From assembly GCA_050744165.1 (NCBI GenBank), contig JBOGGN010000452.1, positions 1 to 27,583 on the forward strand: a stretch of DNA of 27,583 nt, written 5' to 3'. Of the stretch, positions 16,701-23,412 are shown piece by piece (within the stretch, counting starts at the first letter, position 1; every line of letters starts with the position of its first letter). The notes beneath the pieces are model-generated. The model had not been told where the DNA came from. It made no database searches and was given only the letters and a program-made list of their open reading frames with translations. Position numbers and translations under genes: made by a program. This DNA is from JBOGGN01 sp050744165. GTDB lineage: Bacteria; Actinomycetota; Acidimicrobiia; Acidimicrobiales; Palsa-688.

Positions 16701-18263
16701 TCAGATACCGCTTCTGAGGGGTGGTGGCGGGGGTTGAAGGTGGCCCAACGCCAGCAGGGTATACAGGTTGGGCAAGATCGGGACGTCGATGGGGAAGGGG
16801 CGGGGGCCTACCATGTCGGGCGGGGCTGACATACCTGCGTCGGGTGCGATGAAGGCCTGGCGGAGGTATCGCAGCGCGCCGGGGACAAGGCGACGCTGGC
16901 CGAGGGCTGCGAGGGCCATGACGGCGTAGGCGGTGCTGGTGGCGTCGCTGGCGTAGCCGGGTTCTTGCCCCCAGCCGCCATCGGGGTTGTGGGCGTCGAC
17001 GACGGCGCCCACGGCTCTATCCTGCATAGCTCTCACCTGGGCCGCGAGGTGACCGGGAGGGAATCGGCTGACCGCGAGAAGTGCCCGGAATACCGGGTGC
17101 AGCCGGCTGCGGCTCCAGTCGGCGTCGAAGGTGCCGTCGGGGAGCTGGCTGGCGACCAGGTAGCCCATGGCATTGGCCATCGGGCGCCAGTAGCGGGGGC
17201 CGCCCAGGCTCAAGGCGTTTATTGCGGCGGCGGTGATGTATGCCTCTGATGGGGCGCCTTTGACGTAGGTGGGGAACCCGCCGTCGCCGCCTTGCAGGTG
17301 GGCCACGGCCTCCAAGCCTTTGGCGATGATGGACACGAATTTCTTGGGGTTCAAGAGCTGCAGGAACTGTAAGCAGATCGAGGAGTCGTCGAGGTCGGTT
17401 TGGACGCTCAGCTCGCTGTACGGCCACAGGCTGTCGCTGCGTTGTTGGTCGGCGACGAAGTTCCCCAGCGGCGCGAGCTGTGCCGGTGTCGCCCCGCGGG
17501 AGCAGATCAGGGCGAGGCCTGCCGTTGCGGTGCAGTAGACGTCGACGTCGGGGACGAAGGGTATTCCGCCGTCTGGGCGTTGGTGTCGCAACGCCTTGGT
17601 CACGCCGGCGGCGATGACGGCTGCACAGGACGGGCGGTAGGCGAGAGCGTGGAGGGCCAGGATGTGCACTAGAAGATTGCCGTCCCAGTTGTCGTCGTCT
17701 TGGCTGGCGAGCAGGCGGCGCCAGTCGCGGTCCCCGGTTGGTCCTTCCATCACGCCGGCGCCGACGGCGATGGCGTGGAGCGCCACCATTTCGAGCGATG
17801 CCCAGCTGTGCAGCGTGGCTGGGTCTTCCGGGCTTCGGGTGGCAGGTGGCGGGGTTCGCGACGGGTCGAGCAAGGCCAAGAGACAGGTGGCCAGCAGTTG
17901 TTTGCGGCCGCGTATGGGCCGAGGAGACCGGATGGCGATCTCGCTGGCGACGCAGCGGGCGTCGGCGCTTAGCCCCAACGCACAGCCCGCCAGTACCCGA
18001 TCGATGTGTTCTTTGGCGAGTCGTTGTGCCGTCAGGTACGACACGAGGGCGTCACGACCGGGCGGTGACGCGTGGCAGCGGTCCAGAAGTCGCAGCAGGA
18101 GCGCCGACTCCAAGGTGCGGCTACCGCAGGGGTCCCGGATGGCGCCGGCGTCGTCGACGCGAGCCAGCACCAGCCGGGTCAGTTTGCGGCGCAGATAGCG
18201 ATACGCGGCCGGGCTTTCTGCAGGGCCCGCCGAGGCGTGACCGTAGAAGTCGGCAGGCCTCAT
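16701..18263 (-). CDS. Class II terpene cyclase-like protein (prenyltransferase/squalene-oxidase repeats)
   Basis: A protein of 520 residues from ATG 18263; an upstream ATG at 18362 would overlap the terpene synthase gene by 65 bases. It is built of alpha/alpha repeats with QW-like motifs: HQRPDGGIPF, LQGGDGGFPTY, SQLPDGTFDADW and NPDGGWGQEPG. The segment SVQTDLDDSSICLQFLQLL supplies a DxDD motif (D-L-D-D at residues 290-293 from this start), the proton donor of class II cyclases. Such enzymes cyclise geranylgeranyl diphosphate or a similar prenyl diphosphate by protonation, leaving the diphosphate for a class I synthase. The class I gene directly upstream fits that division of labour. Length suits a bacterial diterpene cyclase more than squalene-hopene cyclase (usually longer). 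Product unknown. Confidence 0.85.
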   Translation of the reverse strand: MRPADFYGHASAGPAESPAAYRYLRRKLTRLVLARVDDAGAIRDPCGSRTLESALLLRLLDRCHASPPGRDALVSYLTAQRLAKEHIDRVLAGCALGLSADARCVASEIAIRSPRPIRGRKQLLATCLLALLDPSRTPPPATRSPEDPATLHSWASLEMVALHAIAVGAGVMEGPTGDRDWRRLLASQDDDNWDGNLLVHILALHALAYRPSCAAVIAAGVTKALRHQRPDGGIPFVPDVDVYCTATAGLALICSRGATPAQLAPLGNFVADQQRSDSLWPYSELSVQTDLDDSSICLQFLQLLNPKKFVSIIAKGLEAVAHLQGGDGGFPTYVKGAPSEAYITAAAINALSLGGPRYWRPMANAMGYLVASQLPDGTFDADWSRSRLHPVFRALLAVSRFPPGHLAAQVRAMQDRAVGAVVDAHNPDGGWGQEPGYASDATSTAYAVMALAALGQRRLVPGALRYLRQAFIAPDAGMSAPPDMVGPRPFPIDVPILPNLYTLLALGHLQPPPPPLRSGI

Positions 18264-18297
18264 TCGTCCCGCGGTGGCGTCGGTGCGGCTTCGGCGG

Positions 18298-19374
18298 TCA
18301 GCGGCGGGAACCTGGCCATGGGTCGCCGGCGGCGGCCGCCGTGCGATGGCTCTGGAATGCACCGGTCAGATAGTCGGGTTTCTCCGGTGGCGCGACGATG
18401 GTGCGGTACCGGTCAACTTCGAGATGCCAGTCGTGGATGCCTCGCATGAGCGCCGCGATCCCGTCGGCGCAGCGCGTGGCTCCGTGTTTCAGGTCGGGGG
18501 GGCCCGGCACGTGGCGGATCTCGTCGTCGAACGCCCGTCGAGCCGCCATGTAGCGGTGGACGCATTGGGTGGTGAGATCGTTGACGGCAGCGACGGCCGC
18601 GTCGGCGGTCATCTCATCGCGGCGAATAAAGATGGTGACGGCGTTGTGGAAGATGCCGAGGGGGCTTTCCTTCGGGATCGACAGGATGTCATTCAAGAAG
18701 GCGGCATGTTCGACGGCGGCAAGTCGCATGGCAGTGAACGACGGCAGGAAGGCGATCGAGTCAGGCATGTCGACGTTGACGGCCAGTTCGTAGAGATCCA
18801 TGAACCACAGCATCCCGGCGGCGTTGCGGCAGTGGATTCGGTACTCCTCGATGTCGGGCACATACCCAGTGGCCCGCTGCACCGTTTCGGTGTGGTACGT
18901 CCACAGCCAGGCTTGGATGTCGGAATGGAGACGGCGGAGCCACGCGGTGGACCGTCCGGGCAGGGTGCGGCGCCACAGATCCTGGCCAGCCCGGGCGATT
19001 GGAGTGCCCGCCGGGGATGGCTCGTCCAGCGCCGCCAGAAGGTCCGCGACGGCAGTGGCGCAGTGGGCGACGCAGCGCCCGAGCGGCCCATCGTCCAACT
19101 CGTCGTCGATCACGAAACCCCATTCAATCCATTCGGTGATGAGTGTCAAGGAGTCGGAGGCGGCATCGGGGAATGATCGGGCGATGTATAGCTCGGGGCG
19201 GCTTTTCTCGCGCTGCCGGCGGGCTTCTGTGGTCGGGCGCAACCCGTGCTTGTCGCTCCAGGCCTCCATTTGTTGGCGGCTTTCGTTCATTGCCGGGTTG
19301 AGCCCGGGGGGGAACGGCATGTAGAACAATGGGGCCGCCTGACGTGCCGGGACGCCCGAATCGTCAGTCGTCAT
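18298..19374 (-). CDS. Class I terpene synthase
   Basis: A 358-residue protein from ATG 19374, which shares a base with the TetR stop (TGATG); the frame extends 38 codons further into the TetR gene, which I discount. Hallmarks of bacterial class I synthases are all present: the aspartate-rich D90-D91-E-L-D94 in WGFVIDDELDDG, the NSE triad N228-D-I-L-S232-I-P-K-E236, an Arg at 183 about 45 residues before it (diphosphate sensor), and R322-Y323 in WHLEVDRY near the C-terminus. These bind three Mg2+ and ionise the diphosphate. It is the middle gene of a TetR, class I, class II operon, so it probably acts on the product of the class II cyclase encoded 34 bases downstream. Substrate and product cannot be read from sequence. 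Confidence 0.93.
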   Translation of the reverse strand: MTTDDSGVPARQAAPLFYMPFPPGLNPAMNESRQQMEAWSDKHGLRPTTEARRQREKSRPELYIARSFPDAASDSLTLITEWIEWGFVIDDELDDGPLGRCVAHCATAVADLLAALDEPSPAGTPIARAGQDLWRRTLPGRSTAWLRRLHSDIQAWLWTYHTETVQRATGYVPDIEEYRIHCRNAAGMLWFMDLYELAVNVDMPDSIAFLPSFTAMRLAAVEHAAFLNDILSIPKESPLGIFHNAVTIFIRRDEMTADAAVAAVNDLTTQCVHRYMAARRAFDDEIRHVPGPPDLKHGATRCADGIAALMRGIHDWHLEVDRYRTIVAPPEKPDYLTGAFQSHRTAAAAGDPWPGSRR

Positions 19375-20060
19375 CACTTGAAGGAGCGATGCTGTCGATC
19401 CGATCGCAGAGTTGGAAGCGTCATCTTCCAAAACTCCTCGAGCAGGCGAGGGAGCCGTCGCGTGTCTCCAAGGCCGTGCGAGACGCACTGCAACCCGAAA
19501 AACGCCGATACGATGGTCTCGGCGCTGGCGCGGGCATCAACTCCGGCGACGACGTTGCCGGAGCCCTGACCGTCAATCAGAATGCCGGTTATCCGGTCCA
19601 CCCAGCCGGCGAATGGAAGCGGGAGGTTGGCGTCGACGGTGTCACGCTCCATCAGCAACCTGGTACCGGCCTCGATGACCGGGTCGGTGCGGGTCAGCCG
19701 GGCGGCAGCGAATGACATTGCCACCACGGCATCCAACCTATCGGCGCAGCGGGACAGCGTGGCCCGATTGAGCTGTTCCAGGCGGTCCGCATAAACCCTG
19801 ACCACTTCCGCTGCCAACGCCGCCTTCGAAGGAAAGAGAACGTAAAAATCGCTTTCCGTGGCACCTACATGGGCGGCGATCTGCTCTACCATCGAGAAGG
19901 AGAAGCCCCGCTCGGCGAAACTGACCGCGCCGGCTGAAACGATTTCTTCGCGGGTCAACTGGCTCTTGCTGTGCGTCACGGGGTCGCAGGCGACCTTGTG
20001 TTCGCTCGGGCCGAAGCGACGGCCGTTCCGGCGAGCGGGATCTTCCGTAGAGGTATCCAT
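19374..20060 (-). CDS. TetR-family regulator heading the terpene operon
   Basis: A 228-residue protein from ATG 20060. A helix-turn-helix lies at about residues 36-80 (TREEIVSAGAVSFAERGFSF, EQIAAHVGATESDFYVLFPSK). The DNA-recognition segment is unusual in having ATESDFYVLF where most relatives have xTKGALYxHF. The ligand domain shares with the plus-strand TetR the pattern (S/T)DPxxxAGxRLxxERxTV, then LPxPxxxW, so both resemble gamma-butyrolactone receptors. It is the first gene of the terpene operon and overlaps the next start by one base. An inverted repeat 16 bases ahead of its start suggests autoregulation. It may be a pseudo-receptor, given the altered helix; that is inference. Confidence 0.88.
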   Translation of the reverse strand: MDTSTEDPARRNGRRFGPSEHKVACDPVTHSKSQLTREEIVSAGAVSFAERGFSFSMVEQIAAHVGATESDFYVLFPSKAALAAEVVRVYADRLEQLNRATLSRCADRLDAVVAMSFAAARLTRTDPVIEAGTRLLMERDTVDANLPLPFAGWVDRITGILIDGQGSGNVVAGVDARASAETIVSAFFGLQCVSHGLGDTRRLPRLLEEFWKMTLPTLRSDRQHRSFK

Positions 20061-20075
20061 CCCCTCGCCCCTTTC

Positions 20076-20094
20076 CCTTCCAACGGGAAGGTAT
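20076..20094 (-). promoter_or_regulatory. Inverted repeat upstream of the terpene operon
   Basis: CCTTCC-AACG-GGAAGG (20076-20091) is a perfect 6-bp inverted repeat 16 bases upstream of the tetR start, extended on the minus strand to ATACCTTCC. The position fits an operator for TetR-type autoregulation. The same 9 bases recur at 20757. Confidence 0.5.
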
Positions 20095-20756
20095 CGCGGA
20101 CCTGGGGGCTGGTCAAGCCGTGTGCTCGGCGACAGATGTCTCGGGACTTACGGCTGCCCAGACCATGACGAAATTATCCTGTCAGATCTCGCTTGTCGTG
20201 GACCACTGTGGGCCCGAAGGGGCGACACGCAGGTTCCCCGCCGTGCTTGTGGGAAGGCCCGGGAATGGCTGCGTGCCACGACAGGTGCCCGTCGGCTTAC
20301 GGCGGCCGAGCGGCCGGAGGTGGTGCGGCCGGGCGAGGCGTCGGCTGTGGAGATGGTCGAGTGCACCATCGATCGGATGGAGGTCCCGAATCCGGTGGTG
20401 CCGGTTGCTTTGTTGCGGGCGAAGCTTCTCTGCCAACTGGGCTCATTTTGGGCCGAGTCGGCGACGAGGCCGGCTAGCTTCACCCTGCCCAGCTCGATGC
20501 TACCAGACCCTGGGGGGCCCGGCTGTCGGCGGCGGCGGCCGGTTGAGGGCTGACAGGCGGCGGGCGATGAGGTTCACCGTCTTGAGCTTCTTGGCGGTCG
20601 CTTGGCGGCCTGCGCTTGGGCCAACGGTGCCCGACCCTTAGACCGTGACCGGCATCGCGGTGGGCCAAGGGGCAAGACTCGTCGTCAGAGCACCGGGAGG
20701 ACAGGAGGGCCCGGGGTCGTCTGGATCGGGCTCACGAAGCGCCGGACCAAACCGTC

Positions 20757-20774
20757 ATACCTTCCGGTAGGTAC
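20757..20774. promoter_or_regulatory. Palindrome sharing the ATACCTTCC half-site
   Basis: TACCT-T-CCGG-T-AGGTA (20758-20773) is a near-perfect palindrome of the size recognised by TetR dimers. Its left half ATACCTTCC is identical to the half-site in front of the terpene-operon tetR. It lies 33 bases upstream of a possible -35 element at 20807. Confidence 0.45.
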
Positions 20775-20806
20775 GCCACGCTCAGGCTAAGAACAAATCG
20801 CAAACC

Positions 20807-20834
20807 TTGGTGCTTGGCGCATCGCAACTATTTA
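20807..20834 (+). promoter_or_regulatory. Possible sigma-70-type promoter
   Basis: TTGGTG (20807-20812) and TATTTA (20829-20834) are separated by 16 bases and lie about 200 bases upstream of the GVEWN gene start. The match is moderate and no other support is available. Confidence 0.3.
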
Positions 20835-21030
20835 GCGCACGTTGATGCATTCGGCCCGCTGACATAGGACGCGTTCGCGTCATGCCATACACACCGGTGA
20901 TTGTCATCATCGTACCGACTAGGCACGGGGCGTACTTAGTTAAGTCGTCAATAATCAACGGAAGAACATCCCGTGTTATACGACAACTGGTTTGAGTCGG
21001 TCGCTCAAACCTTCACCGAAAGGGGCTAAA

Positions 21031-21363
21031 TTGAGCGGGAACCGTTGGGCTTTTGCTGTTGCACGCCACTCCAACCGCCACAACGCGGGGAGCACACTCC
21101 TACGAGTAGTAGGGGGGGCAGTTATCTCGCTGGCGATCGTCGCAGCGCCTGCGTCGTTTGCCCGGACAGCCGTTGCACCAACCAACGTGAACGCCACGTC
21201 GAGTGTAATCATTACGGTGAAGTCGCCCACCACCGCGAAACAACGGGCTACCGCTGTCGATGACACCGGAGCGACCGCCCCATCGACGTTGAATGGCGTC
21301 GAGTGGAATGGCGTCGAGTGGAATTCCCCCGCCCCTTCGCCCTACGGGGTGGAGTGGAACTAA
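21031..21363 (+). CDS. Small secreted protein with C-terminal GVEWN repeats
   Basis: A 110-residue protein starting at TTG 21031, with RBS AAAGGGG (21020-21025) at good spacing; a TTG at 20992 lacks one. Residues about 18-46 form a Sec signal peptide: basic start (ARHSNRH), hydrophobic core (LLRVVGGAVISLAIVAA) and a cleavage region PASFARTAVA. The mature part is a short Thr/Val/Ala-rich segment (NVNATSSVIITVKSPTTAK), an Ala/Thr linker, then N88-GVEWN-GVEWN98, a Pro/Ser spacer SPAPSPY and a last GVEWN that ends at the stop. I recognise no family. The shape (leader, linker, repeated short C-terminal motif with Trp) suits a processed peptide, signal or surface-binding tail. No modifying enzyme is recognisable next to it. 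Confidence 0.7.
   Translation: MSGNRWAFAVARHSNRHNAGSTLLRVVGGAVISLAIVAAPASFARTAVAPTNVNATSSVIITVKSPTTAKQRATAVDDTGATAPSTLNGVEWNGVEWNSPAPSPYGVEWN
21292..21360 (+). repeat. Three GVEWN codon blocks
   Basis: Two tandem 15-base units, AATGGCGTCGAGTGG, at 21292-21306 and 21307-21321 are identical. A third block (GGGGTGGAGTGGAAC, 21346-21360) encodes the same GVEWN with different codons. The protein repeat is thus older or more constrained than the DNA repeat. Confidence 0.8.
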
Positions 21364-21629
21364 CCAGAATAGCCAGACCGCCAGAGCGGGCCGTCGGGCG
21401 GGTTGCCATCACGACGTGGTGGTTTGAACCCCACCCCATCGAAATCGTGGACGACCTGGGCTTGTGGCCGAACGCGGCCCGCTTGCCGTGTCGTCCTTGC
21501 GGATGGGTCCCGTGTCGGGATCGTGGAAGCTGACCACCGGGGCGGCCGCACCTGGGTTGACGCCGGCCGAGCGTCGGGCTGGGGCGGAGCCCCGTTAGGT
21601 GTGGGGGGTTGGCCTGGCGGCGAACCAGG

Positions 21630-21851
21630 GTGACCTTGGATTTCGACGCCACCCTGGTCGACGTGCATTCCGCCAGCAAGGGACGGCGTGGTACGGGTCT
21701 CATCCCGATGCTGGGCCTCTCCGACGAAACCGGCGAAACGCTGGCGGGGATGCTGAGGGAGGGGGCGGGCCGCGGCCTTCTGCTCGCCGACCACATCGCC
21801 CTGGTGGGCCGAGGCGCTGGAATCGTTGCCCTTCCAACCCAAGCCCGATGA
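21630..21851 (+). pseudogene. IS1380-family transposase fragment
   Basis: The frame contains VTLDFDATLVDVHSASKG, then IPMLGLSDETGETLAGMLREG and LLADHIALV, matching the catalytic core of IS1380-type transposases (the DFDATLV aspartate block and the ADH block). The usual conserved segment between them is shortened, and after about 21795 another frame reads WAEALESLPFQPKPDDPYVRRHF, so the gene is frameshifted. Both ends are missing and no terminal inverted repeats were recognised. It is a decayed insertion sequence. Confidence 0.65.
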
Positions 21852-22363
21852 CCCGTACGTGCGACGCCATTTCCGACAGCGCGAAGGTTGCACGGCGGGT
21901 CGGCCGGGCCGCGGGTAGCGCAAAAGTACTACCGAGCCGTGTGCGAATGTCCTGCTGGTCTTGGCGAGACGGCCCTCGCCGCAGGCCACTACGATCCTGG
22001 ACCAGAAACGCCGCCGCCTGGGCGATGGTGCGCCGCCGGGTTCCATCAGCCGAGGCGTTTCTCCTCTTCGCTCAACTCGTATGCCCGCCGTTGGTTCCCC
22101 GGGTCTGGGAGAGGGTGCGTCCACTACTGGCCGTCACGAACCGACAACGCTGCACGGAGCAAAGCTTCCGATCCGACTCACTTTGCGGCCGACCCGCCCG
22201 ACGCGACACTACGAACGGCCTACTGGAACGGCTCAGCTTGGAGCGCTATATTAAGAACGGGTTTACCTCGAGCCGACGGACAACGGACTATGCCGGACAT
22301 GCTAAGTTGCCATCAAGCCCCGCTGTGCGAGAGCGGGCCAAGGCGTTTCGCGGGGGCGACGCG
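21852..22363. other. Gap with transposase debris and no clear gene
   Basis: The first 60 bases may be continued transposase remnant in another frame. The rest holds long frames on both strands whose translations look like shadow sequence (Arg/Pro/Ser-rich). I find no supported gene. The promoter of the kinase gene should lie near its right end. Confidence 0.35.
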
Positions 22364-23404
22364 GTGACCGACGCCAAAATAACTTCTCCGGCGAAGGTAC
22401 TTATCATCGTGTCGTTTGTGGCAGGACTGGTTTTCACCGGGGTTGCGCTGGTCGGAATGCTCGAGTCCCCTCCGCCCTCGGGCTCCATACTTTCGGTCTT
22501 CGCCATCCTGTCAATCCTCGTCGGCGTCACACGCCTTTGGCCCATAGTGGTGTACCTCGACCTGGAGTCAGAGTCGCTGAATCTGGACGAAGGGCTCCTG
22601 GTCATGGCTGTGCTCCTTCTGCCGTCGCCGTACGCGATGGCAACCTTTGTGGTGTCGACCGCCGTGGTGCAGGCCATTCATCGGCGAAGTCCACGGAAGG
22701 CAATGTTTAACTGGGGACAGGTGGTGGCCTCGGCCGGTGTCGGCGTGGTCGTCAGCCGGTTTATCGCTGGCTATGGACCCGCTCCCGGGCTGGCAGCCGT
22801 CGCCGCGGCGGCCACGGCTGCTGTCGTGTTCTTCGCCCTGAACAGCGCCTGGATGGCAGCCATAGTTTCAGCTACGGGAACGTCATGGGTAACCGCACTC
22901 AAGGAAGGCTTGACCGTTCGAATCTGGCTCCTATCGGCGAGCGTCGCCACCTCGGCAATGTTAGCCATGGCAACGGCGAGCCATTCGTGGGCGATCGGAT
23001 TCGCGGTCGTGACCCTTCTGATTATCCGACAACTGATTGCCGGACATTTCCAAGCGCTACATGATCGCTTCCGCCTACTCGGGCTGTTCAAGGTGGCGTT
23101 GGCGGCGAACCAGTCGCTTCGCGAGGACGAGGTTCTGACAGCGCTTCTCCTTTCCACACGAACCCTCCTAAGGTCCAATGCGGAGGTCACGGAGAGGCGA
23201 CCAGCGCCGGGCGAGTTGGCCGCCGAGATGTCGATCAATGGGCACCCTTTATCGCTGATCGTGTCCGCTAGGGCCCGTAACGAGCCATTCGATGCTGCCG
23301 ATCTGGAGCTGATCCAAGCCTTGGCCGCGATGGGTCCGGTGCCCTCCGGAACGCCTCCTTCTACCAGGAACTCCGGCGACAGCAGGAGCGCCTGTCGGCG
23401 ATAA
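22364..23404 (+). CDS. Hybrid histidine kinase, N-terminal membrane and GAF-like part (frameshifted)
   Basis: From GTG 22364 the protein has about seven or eight membrane segments over residues 10-225 (LIIVSFVAGLVFTGVALVG, ILSVFAILSILVG, LLVMAVLLLPSPYAMATFVV and so on), then a GAF-like domain (about 240-325: FKVALAANQSLREDEVLTALL to FDAADLELIQALAAMG). After LAAMG at 23332-23334 the frame turns to nonsense and stops at 23404. The alternative frame continues correctly with SGALRNASFYQELRRQQERLSAI into the next reading frame. One missing G in the GGG run would explain the split. This and the next entry are therefore almost surely one gene of about 845 codons. The sensor probably detects a membrane or internal cue. 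Confidence 0.75.
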   Translation: MTDAKITSPAKVLIIVSFVAGLVFTGVALVGMLESPPPSGSILSVFAILSILVGVTRLWPIVVYLDLESESLNLDEGLLVMAVLLLPSPYAMATFVVSTAVVQAIHRRSPRKAMFNWGQVVASAGVGVVVSRFIAGYGPAPGLAAVAAAATAAVVFFALNSAWMAAIVSATGTSWVTALKEGLTVRIWLLSASVATSAMLAMATASHSWAIGFAVVTLLIIRQLIAGHFQALHDRFRLLGLFKVALAANQSLREDEVLTALLLSTRTLLRSNAEVTERRPAPGELAAEMSINGHPLSLIVSARARNEPFDAADLELIQALAAMGPVPSGTPPSTRNSGDSRSACRR

Positions 23405-23412
23405 CGGGCAGC

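Larger units (their letters stand above)
20095..21030. other. Long gap between the terpene operon and the GVEWN gene
   Basis: About 940 bases without a gene I can support. A plus-strand stretch around 20250-20480 has protein-like composition (AREWLRATTGARRLTAAERP, ECTIDRMEVPNPVVPVALL) but no recognisable family and no clear start; it may be a gene remnant. The right part (about 20780-21010) is visibly AT-richer and holds the possible promoter of the next gene. Confidence 0.35.

Noticed and set aside
20148..20483. Possible minus-strand gene of 111 codons in the gap after the terpene operon
   Set aside because: It is Ser/Arg/Thr-rich with no family resemblance or RBS; the opposite strand looks slightly more coding, but neither is convincing.
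21292..21321. GVEWN repeats as a CRISPR or simple DNA repeat
   Set aside because: There are only two tandem DNA units, they stay in frame, and the third unit has different codons, so this is a coding repeat.
21360..22124. Minus-strand frame of 254 codons
   Set aside because: It is antisense to the IS1380-like fragment and rich in Pro/Arg/Gly; I see no domain.
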